A stretch of 46,347 nt of DNA. Source: Rhodospirillales bacterium (lineage in GTDB: Bacteria; Pseudomonadota; Alphaproteobacteria; Rhodospirillales; Magnetospirillaceae). Below the pieces are notes generated by a model that ran no database searches, was not told where the DNA came from, and saw only the letters and a program-made list of their open reading frames with translations. Location: NCBI GenBank assembly GCA_014380005.1, contig JACMKT010000017.1:1-46347 (forward strand), written 5' to 3'. Position 1 is the first letter of the stretch, and the number at the start of each line of letters is the position of its first letter. Both the position numbers and the translations under genes were made by a program. Shown here piece after piece: positions 1-9,253 of the stretch.

Positions 1-187
1 CCGCCGGCGCGGCGTCAACCTCTTTTTTTTCGAACCGCCCAGAATTTCTTCCGAACCATCCGGCGGAGTTCGTCGCTCTCCGCCCCCGCTGCACCATCCG
101 GCCTAGACCGTTCCGCGTCGGGAGGCCGGTTTGTAGGCTTTTGGGTGGGGCGCGTCAACACGATAATTTCATTCAAATGCAAAGAAT
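1..187. other. Non-coding window edge, no gene seen
   Basis: I see no convincing gene here. A run of eight T follows a GC-rich stretch at about 1-30, which could be the tail of a terminator for a plus-strand gene cut off by the window edge, but the stem is not complete in view. The segment lies downstream of the minus-strand exporter operon that ends at 188; no clear hairpin follows that stop codon. Confidence 0.4.
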
Positions 188-862
188 TTAGAGGGCCAAG
201 CGCCCATCCACCAAAAGCACCCGGCGATCCGCCATTTGTGCAAGCTGGGTGTCGTGGGTGACCACCACCACGGTGCGGCCTTCTTCATGGGCGAGACGGC
301 GAAACAGCTCGAACACCAGCTGGGCGGTATGGGTGTCGAGGTTGCCGGTGGGCTCATCGGCCAGGATCACCGGCGGGTCATTGGCAAGGGCACGGGCCAC
401 GGCCACGCGCTGACGCTGGCCGCCGGAAAGCTGGTCGGGCCGTTTGTGGCTGTGCTCGCCCAACTCCATGGACTCCAGCAGCGCCGTTGCCCGCTGGCGG
501 ATGGCTGAATCGTCCAGGCGGCCCAGGCGGCGCATGGGGATTTCCACATTGGCCTGGGCGGTGAATTCGGGCAGCAGGAAGTGGAACTGAAAGACGAAGC
601 CGATGCGGGCCAGCCGCAAATCGGCCAATTGGTCCGTCGTCAGACCGCCGGTGGCTTGGCCGTCGATCAGCACCTCGCCTCGACTGGGCGGGTCGAGCAG
701 GCCCAGCAGGTACAGCAGCGACGACTTGCCCGAGCCCGACGGCCCGGTGATGGCGATGAACTCTCCCGCGCCCACATCCAGATTGATGTCGCGCACCAGG
801 GTAACCGGCGTCGGCCCCGGCAATTCGCGGGTGACGCCGCGTGCCTCTACTGCCGAGATCAT
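188..862 (-). CDS. ABC transporter ATPase, LolD/MacB type
   Basis: ATP-binding subunit of an ABC exporter, 224 residues, the usual size for the LolD/MacB/DevA group. Visible motifs: Walker A GPSGSGKSS at residues 40-48, the ABC signature LSGGQRQR near residue 145, and Walker B with VILADEPTGNLD. The ATG at 862 was chosen because it overlaps the permease stop codon as ATGA (859-862), a typical translational coupling; longer readings run back into the permease gene in a wrong frame. It is the last gene of a three-gene operon with the FtsX-type permease and a HlyD-like adaptor, so it most likely powers extrusion of a small molecule, lipid or peptide across the envelope. The substrate cannot be read from the sequence. 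Confidence 0.95.
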   Translation of the reverse strand: MISAVEARGVTRELPGPTPVTLVRDINLDVGAGEFIAITGPSGSGKSSLLYLLGLLDPPSRGEVLIDGQATGGLTTDQLADLRLARIGFVFQFHFLLPEFTAQANVEIPMRRLGRLDDSAIRQRATALLESMELGEHSHKRPDQLSGGQRQRVAVARALANDPPVILADEPTGNLDTHTAQLVFELFRRLAHEEGRTVVVVTHDTQLAQMADRRVLLVDGRLAL

Positions 863-2103
863 CCGCCACCCCGCACGATGTCCACCGGGTTCATGCGGCT
901 GGCGCGCCGCGCCGGTATCCACGCCGCCAGGGTGGCCGAGACCACCGCCATGATGCCGCTGATGATGTAGTGCTTGGGCGTGCGGTACAGAATGAACCCC
1001 TGGGCCTTGACGAAGCCTTCCATATTGAAGCGCAACGAGCCCATGAACTCGACGATGGCGTAGCCCAGCGCCCAGCCCAGCACCATGCCGATCAGACCGA
1101 CCACCATGCCCTCCAGCACGAAGATGCGGCGGATATGGGCGTCGCGGAATCCCATGGATTTCAGGATGCCGATGTCGCGGGTCTTCTCGAACACCACGGT
1201 GGAGATGACATTGAAGATGCCGAAGCACGACACGATCAGGATGGCGCCCACGGTGGAGTACATGATGGCGTTCTGGATGACGAAGATGCCCAGCACGTTG
1301 CGCGACTGCTCCTGCCAGGGCTCGGCGCGGTAGCCGAAGCGCCGTTCGACCCGTGCCGCCACCTCGCCCGCCTGCTCCACATCATCCAGGCGCAGATTGA
1401 TGCGGTTGATGACGTTGGGGCGGTTTTGCAGGACCTGGGCTTTCTTCAGCAGCACATAGGTTTCGAAATTGTCCACCAATGTGATACCGCTACTAAAGAT
1501 GCCGACCACCTTCATCTTCATGGACACCCCCACGGGCGAGACCACCGAGACCAGATCGTCCATGCGGATGCCGGCGCGGCTGGCGACGCCGTCGCCGATG
1601 ATCAGGCCGTTGGCGGTGCCGTACAGGGAATCCAGGCTGCCGGCGATGAGGTCCTTTTCCAGATGGGTGACCTGACGCTGGCGCTCGGGGATGATGCCGG
1701 TGACGTTGGCCGAGACATCCTTGCCGCCGAAGCGCAGCAGAATGTTGCCGCTGAGGGTGGGCGCCACGTGCAGGCCCGGTTCCTCCTCCAGCACCGCCAG
1801 TATGTTGCGGGCGCCGCGCAGGCCGCGCACCTCGTCACGGGGTTTCAGGCCGCGTAGTTCGATGACGGCGTTGCCATAGACTTTTTCCACCGGCTGCTCG
1901 GGGGCGGTGCGGAACTCGTCCTTGATGATGATGTGGGGCTGGATATCGACAATGCGGGCCACGAAGTCCCGCTGGAAGCCCTGCATCATGGAGGCGATGC
2001 CGATGAAGAAGGCAACGCCCATGGCAACGCCCAGCAGCGACACCAAGGTTTGCCGCCGCCGGTGCAGCAGATGTTGAAGGGCGATGTGAAGCTCCAGGCT
2101 CAT
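859..2103 (-). CDS. ABC exporter permease, FtsX/MacB family
   Basis: Inner-membrane permease of 414 residues with the MacB/LolC/DevC layout: one N-terminal membrane segment at about residues 20-42, a large periplasmic domain, then three C-terminal membrane segments from about residue 280. The C-terminal part contains the FtsX-domain sequence EKTRDIGILKSMG, which couples to the ATPase, and ends PARRASRMNPVDIVRGGG, typical of the family. It lies 12 bases after the adaptor gene and overlaps the ATPase gene by four bases. The gene order adaptor-permease-ATPase is that of devBCA exporters; family similarity to LolC/E also exists, but the adaptor partner argues for a tripartite efflux system rather than lipoprotein release. 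The substrate is unknown. Confidence 0.93.
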   Translation of the reverse strand: MSLELHIALQHLLHRRRQTLVSLLGVAMGVAFFIGIASMMQGFQRDFVARIVDIQPHIIIKDEFRTAPEQPVEKVYGNAVIELRGLKPRDEVRGLRGARNILAVLEEEPGLHVAPTLSGNILLRFGGKDVSANVTGIIPERQRQVTHLEKDLIAGSLDSLYGTANGLIIGDGVASRAGIRMDDLVSVVSPVGVSMKMKVVGIFSSGITLVDNFETYVLLKKAQVLQNRPNVINRINLRLDDVEQAGEVAARVERRFGYRAEPWQEQSRNVLGIFVIQNAIMYSTVGAILIVSCFGIFNVISTVVFEKTRDIGILKSMGFRDAHIRRIFVLEGMVVGLIGMVLGWALGYAIVEFMGSLRFNMEGFVKAQGFILYRTPKHYIISGIMAVVSATLAAWIPARRASRMNPVDIVRGGG

Positions 2104-2115
2104 GGCCGCCCTCCC

Positions 2116-3126
2116 CTATTTGGCGCGAACCTTGTCGCCGGGCTTCAAGCCGGCGGGCGGATTGGCGATGACGCGGTCATCGGGCCCGACGCCGTCCAGC
2201 ACCTCGATGGCCTTGCGCCCGCGAATGCCAATGGTGACGGGACGCAACACCGCTTCGCCATCGCGCATCACGAACAAACGCCCGCCCACCAGGGCACTGG
2301 CCGCCACCAGCAGGGCATCGGCCTTTTCGGCGGTGATGATGTTGACCTCGGTGGTCATGCCCACCAGCAGGGGCGTGTCGTCGGGCAAGACCATGCGCAC
2401 GCGGAAGGTCTTGTTGATGGGGTCGCCCTTGGGAGTGATGCGGTTGACACGGGCTTCCAGCACGCGGTCGGGGAAGGCGTCGGCCTTGATCAGTACCTTT
2501 TGGCCGGCAGTGACGCGGGGAATGTCTTCCTCATCCACATCGGCGGTGATGCGCAGGGGCCGGGGGGCGCCGATCCAGAACAGGACGTCGTTGATGCCCA
2601 CAACCTCGCCCAATTCGAAATCGCGGCGCATGACCGTGCCGTCCAGGGGGGCCGTCACCATCAAGTCGCTACGGCGCTGGCGGGCGGCGGCGATGGCGGA
2701 GGTGACCTGATCCAGCTCGCTTTTATCTTTTTCAAAGGCGTCCTGGCTGCGGATACCGCGATCTGCCAGCGCCTTGCTGCGGACCATCTGCTCACGCCAA
2801 TAGGCCGCCTTAGCTTCCAACTCGGCCACACGGGCGCGGGCTTCGCGGTCGTCCAGCCGGGCCAGAGGCTGGCCTTGACGCACCGTATCGCCTTCACGCA
2901 CCAGGATTTCAGCAATGCGGCCCGGTGCCAGGGCGGCAATCTTGGCCCATTGCTCGGGCTCGACCACGCCGGTGGCGTAAACCGCCTCCACCGCTTGGCC
3001 CCGGAACGGGGTGACCAATTCCACGTCACGGGCGCCGCTGCGTGAGATCGCATAGCCGGCCACGGCCAGCAAAACGGCCAGCAGCAACAGCATGGGAAGG
3101 CGGCGGAAACGGCGGCGCGAGATCAT
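2116..3126 (-). CDS. Periplasmic adaptor subunit, HlyD/MacA-like
   Basis: Membrane fusion protein of 336 residues that would link the inner-membrane ABC exporter to an outer-membrane channel. The N-terminus is basic (MISRRRFRR) followed by a membrane anchor at about residues 11-28. Next come a lipoyl-like half motif (GVVEPEQWAKIAALAPGRI), an alpha-helical hairpin rich in Ala, Arg and Glu at about residues 85-155, the second lipoyl half and a beta-barrel domain, ending in PAGLKPGDKVRAK, a common end for MacA/RND adaptors. It is the first gene of the exporter operon. No TolC-like outer-membrane partner is encoded nearby, so a shared TolC is likely. A family call is secure; the transported compound is not. 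Confidence 0.92.
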   Translation of the reverse strand: MISRRRFRRLPMLLLLAVLLAVAGYAISRSGARDVELVTPFRGQAVEAVYATGVVEPEQWAKIAALAPGRIAEILVREGDTVRQGQPLARLDDREARARVAELEAKAAYWREQMVRSKALADRGIRSQDAFEKDKSELDQVTSAIAAARQRRSDLMVTAPLDGTVMRRDFELGEVVGINDVLFWIGAPRPLRITADVDEEDIPRVTAGQKVLIKADAFPDRVLEARVNRITPKGDPINKTFRVRMVLPDDTPLLVGMTTEVNIITAEKADALLVAASALVGGRLFVMRDGEAVLRPVTIGIRGRKAIEVLDGVGPDDRVIANPPAGLKPGDKVRAK

Positions 3127-3173
3127 AAGCCTACATTAGCGGTAATGAATGTCCCTGTCGCCTACCGATGCGG

Positions 3174-4049
3174 TTACAGTCCCCTCATCCAAGCCGGGCG
3201 CAAATGCCCCTGCCCCGTCTGGGCCTGGGCGATCTGTGCCAGCACCTTGGCCTTATCCTTGGGCAGGGTGCCGGCCAGGGCAAGCGCGTTGCTGGCATGG
3301 TTGGAGCGAAAAATAACCGGGCTCGGCGGGTCGAGCCGTTCCACCAGACGATGGAGTTCGGCCATCACCCCGGCATCGTCCTGCCATTCGAACGGTTCGC
3401 CGAAGCGTTCGAAGAAACGCGGGGCCACCTCGGATTCCAACCCCAGAGTCAGGGAGGACAAATAAGTCACCGGCACCCGGTTGATCAGATCGGCGGTGGC
3501 ATCCATGTGTTCCTGCCAATGGGCCTTGCCGCCCAATCCGGTGATCACCGTGGCCGAGACTTTGAGGCCCGCTTCCGCCGCCCGCGCCAAGCCTTGCTCC
3601 ATCTGCTTGACCGAGCCCTTGGCGATCTTTTTCAGGATCAAGTCGGAACCGCTTTCGATGCCCACATAGACCAGCGACAGCTTGGCCTCTTTCAGACTGC
3701 GGATGTCGTCCGCGCTTTTCTTCAGCAGGTTGAACGGCGTGGCATAGGCGGAAACGCGGGTCAGGCCGGGGAAGCTGGCGCGCAGCTTGTGGCAGATGGC
3801 GAGAAGGGTTTCCGTGGGCAGGCCATAGGCGTCGCCATCGGCCAGGAACACCCGGCTGGCCTGGGGCCAAGCGCGGGCGGCGCGGTCAATGTCGGTGAAG
3901 ATGTCCGCCAGCGGGCGCTCTTGGTAATCCTTCTGCTTGTACATGCTGCAAAAGGTACAGCCGTTGAAGCCGCAGCCCAGGCTCGCCTGGATGATCAGAT
4001 TGTCGCCTTCGGAGGGCGGGCGCCAGAGGGGGAAGTCGTATTCGAACAT
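3174..4049 (-). CDS. Radical SAM protein of unknown function
   Basis: A 291-residue radical SAM enzyme. The cluster-binding cysteines are C26, C31 and C34 in the sequence GCGFNGCTFCSMYK, which is a CX4CX2C spacing, not the usual CX3CX2C. This spacing is known in a subgroup of small stand-alone radical SAM proteins. Further family features are VFLADGDAYGLP, VSAYATPFN and VYVGIESGSD, which fit the SAM-binding barrel strands. It has no extra domain (no B12 domain, no TRAM domain). The start ATG follows a GGGG-containing site. It lies downstream of glutathione reductase and is separated from it by a large palindromic repeat, and upstream of the exporter operon with a 47-base gap. The reaction cannot be deduced. 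Confidence 0.9.
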   Translation of the reverse strand: MFEYDFPLWRPPSEGDNLIIQASLGCGFNGCTFCSMYKQKDYQERPLADIFTDIDRAARAWPQASRVFLADGDAYGLPTETLLAICHKLRASFPGLTRVSAYATPFNLLKKSADDIRSLKEAKLSLVYVGIESGSDLILKKIAKGSVKQMEQGLARAAEAGLKVSATVITGLGGKAHWQEHMDATADLINRVPVTYLSSLTLGLESEVAPRFFERFGEPFEWQDDAGVMAELHRLVERLDPPSPVIFRSNHASNALALAGTLPKDKAKVLAQIAQAQTGQGHLRPAWMRGL

Positions 4050-4070
4050 TTTGCTGATCCCCGGCGGGGT

Positions 4071-4164
4071 TTAACCACAGAGACACAGAGGCACAGAGGT
4101 TACACAGAGAAGAGAGAATTCTTTTTCTCTGTGCCTTCTCTGTGTCTCTGTGTCTCTGTGGTTA
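4071..4164. repeat. Dispersed-type palindromic repeat (CCACAGAGACACAGAG)
   Basis: Intergenic inverted repeat. A 19-base arm at 4072-4090 is perfectly complementary to 4146-4164, and an inner arm GGCACAGAG at 4090-4098 matches CTCTGTGCC at 4127-4135, with a T-rich centre. Translated in one frame it gives strings like TETQRHRG and SLCLCVSVV, a known signature of this element, which is widespread in unrelated bacterial genomes and often yields spurious protein calls. It lies directly after the gor stop codon and before the radical SAM start, and its transcript would form a long hairpin that could act as a terminator or RNA stabiliser. Confidence 0.85.
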
Positions 4165-4171
4165 GCCACCC

Positions 4172-5551
4172 CTACTCCTCACACTCAGGCGACGGATCAG
4201 GCCGCTTATCGCGCATGGTGACCAGTTCCTCCGCCGCCGTCGGATGAATGCCCACAGTGGAGTCCATCAGGGCCTTGGTCACGCCGCATTTCATGGCGAC
4301 GGCGAAGCCTTGGACCATTTCGGCGGCATCGGGGCCGACCACGTGGATGCCCAGCACCTTGTCGGTGGCGCGGTCCACGATCAGCTTCATCATGGTGCGT
4401 TCGTCGCGGCCCGCCAGGGTGTTGCGCATGGGCTTGAAGCGCGACAGATAGACGTCGATGCCGCAGCCGCATTTGGCCGTGGCCTGGGCCTCGGTCAGGC
4501 CGACAGTGCCGATGGGCGGCATGCTGAACACCGCCGTGGGGATGTCGGCGTAATCCATGGCGGTGGGCTTGTCGAGGTACAGGGTGTTGATCAGCGCCCT
4601 CGCCTCGCCCAACGCCACCGGGGTCAGGTTCATGCGGTCGGTGACGTCGCCCACGGCGAAGATGGACGGCACATTGGTGCTGGAGAACTCGTCCACCACC
4701 ACGGCACCCGCCGGGGTCATGGTCACCCCTGCGGCGTCCAGGCCCAATCCGTCGGTGTTGGGGCGGCGGCCGGTGGCGTACATGACCAAATCGGTCTCGA
4801 TGGTTTCATCACCGGACAGACGCACGGAATAACCGGTCTTGGTCTTCTCGATGGAGCGCACCACGGTTTCGCAGCGCAGTTCCACGCCCTTCTTGACCAT
4901 CTCTTCATGCAGGGCGCCCCGCACGTCTTCATCGAAGCCGCGCAGCACGGTGTCGCCGCGCAGCACCTGGGTGACCTTGACGCCCAAGGCATTGAAGATG
5001 CCGGCGAATTCCACGGCGATATAGCCGGCACCGACGATGACCATGCGCTCGGGCAATTGCATCAGATCCAGCGCCTCGTTGGAGGTGATGGCGTATTCGA
5101 TGCCGGGCAATTCGGGCAGGCTGGGACGGCCACCGGTGGCGACCAGGATGCGTTCGGTGGTGTAGCGCTTGCCGGCCACCTCCACCGTGTGCGGATCGAC
5201 GATCACGCCACGGCCCGGCAGCAGGGTAACGCCATTGTCGCGCAGGATGCGGTTATAGACGATCTCCAGCCGGTTCAGTTCGGCGTTCTTGGCGACGATC
5301 AGCCGCGCCCAATCGAACGAGACCGACCCTACGCTCCAGCCGAAACCTTCCGCATCGGCGATGTCCTCGGCGAAATGGGCGCCGTAGACCAACAGCTTCT
5401 TGGGCACGCAGCCGCGCATGACGCAGGTGCCGCCGACGCGGCTTTCCTCAGCCGCCGCGACCCGTTTCCCCAGCTGCGCCGCCAAGCGCGAGGCGCGCAC
5501 GCCGCCGGAACCGGCGCCAAGGGTGATCAGGTCGAAATCGTATGTGGCCAT
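4172..5551 (-). CDS. gor: Glutathione-disulfide reductase
   Basis: Flavoprotein that reduces glutathione disulfide with NADPH in the cytoplasm; 459 residues, full length. Residues 12-17 (GAGSGG) form the FAD-binding loop. The redox-active disulfide is C43 and C48 in GGTCVMRGCVPKK, the form seen in glutathione reductases rather than lipoamide dehydrogenase or mercuric reductase. The NAD(P)-binding loop is VGAGYIAVEFAG, the second FAD motif is FAVGDVTDR, and the C-terminal catalytic His/Glu are in GIHPTAAEE. The C-terminal tail is short and has an unusual acidic end with a cysteine (PECEE). It stands alone between a histidine kinase and the repeat, and is not far from the sulfate assimilation operon, which supplies cysteine for glutathione. 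Confidence 0.95.
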   Translation of the reverse strand: MATYDFDLITLGAGSGGVRASRLAAQLGKRVAAAEESRVGGTCVMRGCVPKKLLVYGAHFAEDIADAEGFGWSVGSVSFDWARLIVAKNAELNRLEIVYNRILRDNGVTLLPGRGVIVDPHTVEVAGKRYTTERILVATGGRPSLPELPGIEYAITSNEALDLMQLPERMVIVGAGYIAVEFAGIFNALGVKVTQVLRGDTVLRGFDEDVRGALHEEMVKKGVELRCETVVRSIEKTKTGYSVRLSGDETIETDLVMYATGRRPNTDGLGLDAAGVTMTPAGAVVVDEFSSTNVPSIFAVGDVTDRMNLTPVALGEARALINTLYLDKPTAMDYADIPTAVFSMPPIGTVGLTEAQATAKCGCGIDVYLSRFKPMRNTLAGRDERTMMKLIVDRATDKVLGIHVVGPDAAEMVQGFAVAMKCGVTKALMDSTVGIHPTAAEELVTMRDKRPDPSPECEE

Positions 5552-5587
5552 GGGAACTCTCCGCGTTGAACCAGGAAGGTAGCAACG

Positions 5588-7276
5588 CTAAAGCTCGGGG
5601 GGAAGCACCACCGTCACTGTCGTGCCGCGCCCCATGACGCTTTCCACCATGATGGTGCCGCCGTGCAATTCCACGAAGCTTTTCGCCAAAGGCAGGCCCA
5701 GGCCGGTGCCGGGATAACGCCGGGCCAGGGAGGAATCGATTTGGGCGAAGGGCTGCATGGCCCTTGCCACATGGGATTGGTCCATGCCGATGCCCGTATC
5801 GGTCACCGACAGGGTGATGCCGGCGGGGCCGCAATCGGCCACCAGGAAGATGGAGCCGCCTTCGGGAGTGAACTTGACCGCGTTGGACAGCAGGTTCAGC
5901 AACACTTGCTTGATCCTGAGCGGATCGACCAAGCCCATGCCCAAACCGGCGCCCATGCGGCATTCCAACACGACCCCGGCCTTCTGCGCCCGCTCCGCCA
6001 TCAACCGCATGGCGCCGTTGACGATGGCGCGCATGTCCGAGGGCTCGCGATTCAGCACGAATTTGCCGGCTTCCACCTTGGCAAGGTCCAGGATGTCGTT
6101 GATGACCTCCAGCAGATGGGAACCCGAATCATGGATATCGCGGATGTATTCAGTGTAGCGCGGGTTCTGGATCGGCCCCATGACCTCCAGCCGCATGACG
6201 TCGGAAAAGCCGATGATGGCGTTGAGCGGGGTACGCAATTCGTGGCTCATATTGGCGACGAATTCGGTTTTGGCGCGGCTGGCCAATTCCGCCTGATGCT
6301 GTGCCGCCTGCGCCTCGCGGGTGCGCTCGGTGACGCGTTGTTCCAGCAATTCGTTGGCCTCAGACAGGCCGCGTTCAGCGATGCGGCGGCGGGTGACGTC
6401 GGTGCCCACGGCGACAACGCTGGCGCCGCAATCCTCGGACCGGGCCAAATTCCATGACAGCACCCGTGGCGCCCGGCCCGGACGCTGAACGAAAATTTCA
6501 TGGTCACGCACTTCCTCGCCGCGCAGGGCGGCATCCACCAAAGGGGAGAAGGCGGTTTCCAGATCCCCCAGAACCTTGGTCCAATGGCGATCGATGGCGT
6601 AAATGCGGGCCATGTCGAAGACTATCTCGGCCTCGCGGTTGAACTCCTGAATGATGCCGTCGCGGCCAATCATCAGGATGACACTGGCCGCCGTCGCCAC
6701 CAACGAGCGGAAGCGGCTCTCGCTGGCCTTCAGGCTGGCCTCGCGCAGCTTGCGTTCGGTGATGTCACCCACCGAGCCCACCATGCGGGTGCCGCGCCCG
6801 GTCTCGTCGCGCACCGCCAAACCGCGCGCCAACACCCAGCGATAATCGCCGGTATGGTCGCGCACCCGGTATTCGCATTCGAAATGGTCGGTTTTGCCCT
6901 TGAGATGGTCCACCAGGGTGGTCTCATAAAGCTCCCGGTCATGGGGATGCACCAGTTCCAGCCAATCATGGGACGTGGTGTGCAGATTTTCGCTGGCGAA
7001 GCCCAGGATGGATAGCAGCCGGGCCGACAGATACAGCTCTTTGGTGTTGGCGTCCCAATCCCACAGCCCCTCATTGGGGCCGCGCATGGCAAGGGCATAG
7101 CGTTCTTCGCTGGCACGCAGGGCCTCGGTGGTCGCCAGCAAGGCGTCTTGCGCCCGCCGGGCCGCGACCTGGGCGGCTTCCAACTCGTCAATGCGCGACA
7201 ACAGGCCGCGGATCACGCGTCCGCGCGTGGCCCTGCGGGCAAATCCAGGCTTCGAGCGGGGCTTGAATCCCTCCAC
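5588..7276 (-). CDS. Cytoplasmic PAS-PAS sensor histidine kinase
   Basis: Two-component sensor kinase of 562 residues with no membrane segment, so it should sense an intracellular signal. Order of parts: coiled coil at about residues 25-58; PAS domain 1 to about residue 180 with a PAC end (VGSVGDITERK); PAS domain 2 to about residue 305 (VGTDVTRRR); a second coiled coil; a HisKA domain with the phospho-acceptor H345 in SHELRTPLN; and an ATPase domain with the N box LLNLLSNAVKF, G1 box DTGIGM and G2 box GTGLGL. It starts with GTG, preceded by a GGGAGGG ribosome site. No response regulator adjoins it, so it is an orphan kinase. The PAS ligand is unknown; no cofactor-binding residue is obvious. 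Confidence 0.92.
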   Translation of the reverse strand: MEGFKPRSKPGFARRATRGRVIRGLLSRIDELEAAQVAARRAQDALLATTEALRASEERYALAMRGPNEGLWDWDANTKELYLSARLLSILGFASENLHTTSHDWLELVHPHDRELYETTLVDHLKGKTDHFECEYRVRDHTGDYRWVLARGLAVRDETGRGTRMVGSVGDITERKLREASLKASESRFRSLVATAASVILMIGRDGIIQEFNREAEIVFDMARIYAIDRHWTKVLGDLETAFSPLVDAALRGEEVRDHEIFVQRPGRAPRVLSWNLARSEDCGASVVAVGTDVTRRRIAERGLSEANELLEQRVTERTREAQAAQHQAELASRAKTEFVANMSHELRTPLNAIIGFSDVMRLEVMGPIQNPRYTEYIRDIHDSGSHLLEVINDILDLAKVEAGKFVLNREPSDMRAIVNGAMRLMAERAQKAGVVLECRMGAGLGMGLVDPLRIKQVLLNLLSNAVKFTPEGGSIFLVADCGPAGITLSVTDTGIGMDQSHVARAMQPFAQIDSSLARRYPGTGLGLPLAKSFVELHGGTIMVESVMGRGTTVTVVLPPEL

Positions 7277-7344
7277 TGCGCGCCATCCCTCCCTGACGTT
7301 CCGGGAAGAAGCTTACGCTGTGCATGATTGGTATGACAACTCGA

Positions 7345-7371
7345 ATGGGCGCCCCGTAACGAGGCGCCCAT
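7345..7371 (-). terminator. Hairpin after cysNC, probable terminator
   Basis: A 12-base-pair stem (one G-T pair) with a TTA loop when read on the minus strand: ATGGGCGCCTCG / CGGGGCGCCCAT. It lies 12 bases past the cysNC stop codon at the end of the sulfate operon. There is no T run after it, so a factor-independent terminator is likely but not certain. Confidence 0.6.
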
Positions 7372-7382
7372 CCTCAGTCGGG

Positions 7383-9242
7383 TCAGCCCGCAGCACGTTC
7401 GCGGGTGGACAAGCCGAATTCCGCTTCCACATAGGCCACCAGTTCGGCCACCGCATCGTCGATGGACTTGCCGGTGGTGTTCACCGCCAATTCGGGCGTG
7501 TCCGGGGCTTCGTACGGGGCGGAAATGCCGGTGAAATCTGGGATTTCGCCCGCGCGGGCCTTCTTGTACAGACCCTTGGGGTCACGGCGTTCGCACTCGG
7601 CCAGATCGGTGGCGATGTGGATTTCGTGGAAGGATTCGGGGTCGATGGCGCGGACACGGGCGCGGTCTTCCTTGGCCGGGCTGATGAAGGCGGTCACCAC
7701 CAATACGCCGGTCTTAGCGAACAGATGGGCCACTTCGCCCACGCGGCGGATGTTCTCGGCGCGGTCGGCCTGCGAGAAGCCAAGGTCCGAGCACAAGCCC
7801 TGACGCACATTGTCGCCGTCCAGCACCGAGACCTGCCAGCCCTTGAGGAACAGGCGGCGTTCCACTTCCATGGCGATGGTGGACTTGCCGGCACCGGACA
7901 GGCCGGTCAGCCACAACACGCCGCCGCGATGACCGTTGGCCTTGGCGCGAGCGTCCACGGTGACGGTGTGTTCCACGGCGGTGATGTTGCGCGATTCGCC
8001 CACCGCTTCACCGATGATGCCGCCACCGACGATGTCATAACCCTGAACCAGCACGAAGCGGCCCAGGCGGGCATTATCGGCGAAGGAATCCAGCGCCATG
8101 GGGGCGCGGGCGCGCAGCACCAACTCGGCCACGGAATTGCGGCCCACTTCGCGGCCATCGTGGTTGTTGAGGTCTTCAACGTCCACCACGCGCTCGATGG
8201 CGGCCACTTCCACCGGATATTCGGCGGTGGCGAGCTTGAGCTTGAGGCGCGAGCCCAGAACCAGCGGCTCACGGCCCAGCCAGAACACGCGGGCACGGAT
8301 GGAATAGGCCAGCACCGGCGGGGCTTCCGCCAGATGGGCGATTTGGCCGCGTTCCACGAAGATGGGCTCGTCCAGGGTGACACCCACGCCACGACCGGCG
8401 CCTGCGGCCACGGTGGAGACGTCATTGCCGGCCCAGCCTTCGATGCTGGCGATCTTGGCCGATTTGCCCGAGGGCGCGAAGACCAGACGGTCGCCCACTT
8501 TCAAACGACCGCTTTCGATGCGCCCGGCGATGATGCGGCGCTGGTCGAATTTGTAGACGTCCTGGACCGGCAGGCGCAGGGGCATTTCCGTGGCCGGGGC
8601 CGCCGAGTCGAAATTGTCCAAAGCGTCGATGATGGTGGGGCCCTGATACCACGGGCTGTTGGCGGAGCGGGTTTTCACATTGTCGCCGCCGCGCGCCGCC
8701 ACCGGAATGACGTGGGTGGGGGTAACGCCGATTTCGCCCAGATAACCGCGGATTTCCGCTTCCACTTCCTTGAAGCGCTCGGCGCTCCAATTCACCAGAT
8801 CCATCTTGTTGACGACCACGGCGATCTGGCGCAGGCCCAACAGATGCAGCAAATAGCCGTGACGGCGGGTCTGTTCCTGCACGCCCTCGGCGGCATCGAT
8901 GATCAGCAGCGCGGCTTCCGCAGAAGCGGCGCCGGTGATCATGTTCTTGAGGAATTCCTTGTGGCCGGGGGCATCGATGATCAGCACCGGGCGCTTGCCG
9001 GAATGGAAGCGCAGCTGCGAAGTGTCGATGGTGATGCCCTGGTCGCGCTCGGCCTGAAGGGCGTCCATGACAAACGCCCATTCGAACGGCATGCCGCGCT
9101 TGTCGCAGACTTCCTTCAAATATTCCACCTTGCCGTCGGGCAGGGCGCCGGTCTCGTTGAGGATGCGGCCCACCAGGGTGGACTTGCCGTGGTCCACATG
9201 GCCGACGACGACGATGCGCAGCGGAGCAGTATTATCAGTCAT
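7383..9242 (-). CDS. cysNC: Sulfate adenylyltransferase subunit 1 / APS kinase fusion
   Basis: Bifunctional enzyme (NodQ type, 619 residues). The N-terminal part is the GTPase subunit of ATP sulfurylase, with GHVDHGKST at residues 14-22, DAPGHKEF and NKMDLV. The C-terminal part, from about residue 440, is APS kinase with its own P-loop GLSGAGKST and the sequences [15 protein letters not shown] and [12 protein letters not shown]. With CysD it makes APS from sulfate and ATP; the kinase domain can turn APS into PAPS. The ATG at 9242 was chosen over a longer reading because it starts the GTPase fold and follows GGGTGGGG; the longer reading overlaps cysD. It is the last gene of the cys operon, 11 bases after cysD. 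Confidence 0.96.
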   Translation of the reverse strand: MTDNTAPLRIVVVGHVDHGKSTLVGRILNETGALPDGKVEYLKEVCDKRGMPFEWAFVMDALQAERDQGITIDTSQLRFHSGKRPVLIIDAPGHKEFLKNMITGAASAEAALLIIDAAEGVQEQTRRHGYLLHLLGLRQIAVVVNKMDLVNWSAERFKEVEAEIRGYLGEIGVTPTHVIPVAARGGDNVKTRSANSPWYQGPTIIDALDNFDSAAPATEMPLRLPVQDVYKFDQRRIIAGRIESGRLKVGDRLVFAPSGKSAKIASIEGWAGNDVSTVAAGAGRGVGVTLDEPIFVERGQIAHLAEAPPVLAYSIRARVFWLGREPLVLGSRLKLKLATAEYPVEVAAIERVVDVEDLNNHDGREVGRNSVAELVLRARAPMALDSFADNARLGRFVLVQGYDIVGGGIIGEAVGESRNITAVEHTVTVDARAKANGHRGGVLWLTGLSGAGKSTIAMEVERRLFLKGWQVSVLDGDNVRQGLCSDLGFSQADRAENIRRVGEVAHLFAKTGVLVVTAFISPAKEDRARVRAIDPESFHEIHIATDLAECERRDPKGLYKKARAGEIPDFTGISAPYEAPDTPELAVNTTGKSIDDAVAELVAYVEAEFGLSTRERAAG

Positions 9243-9253
9243 GGTCCCCACCC

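Noticed and set aside
43-56. ATTTCTTCCGAAC shared by positions near 43 and near 15283
   Set aside because: Two short matches in unrelated gaps with different flanks; could be chance or a remnant, but no wider similarity is seen.
3168-4247. Long plus-strand reading frame opposite the radical SAM gene
   Set aside because: It runs antisense to a clear radical SAM gene and translates the palindromic repeat into TETQRHRG/LCVSVV text, a known source of false proteins.
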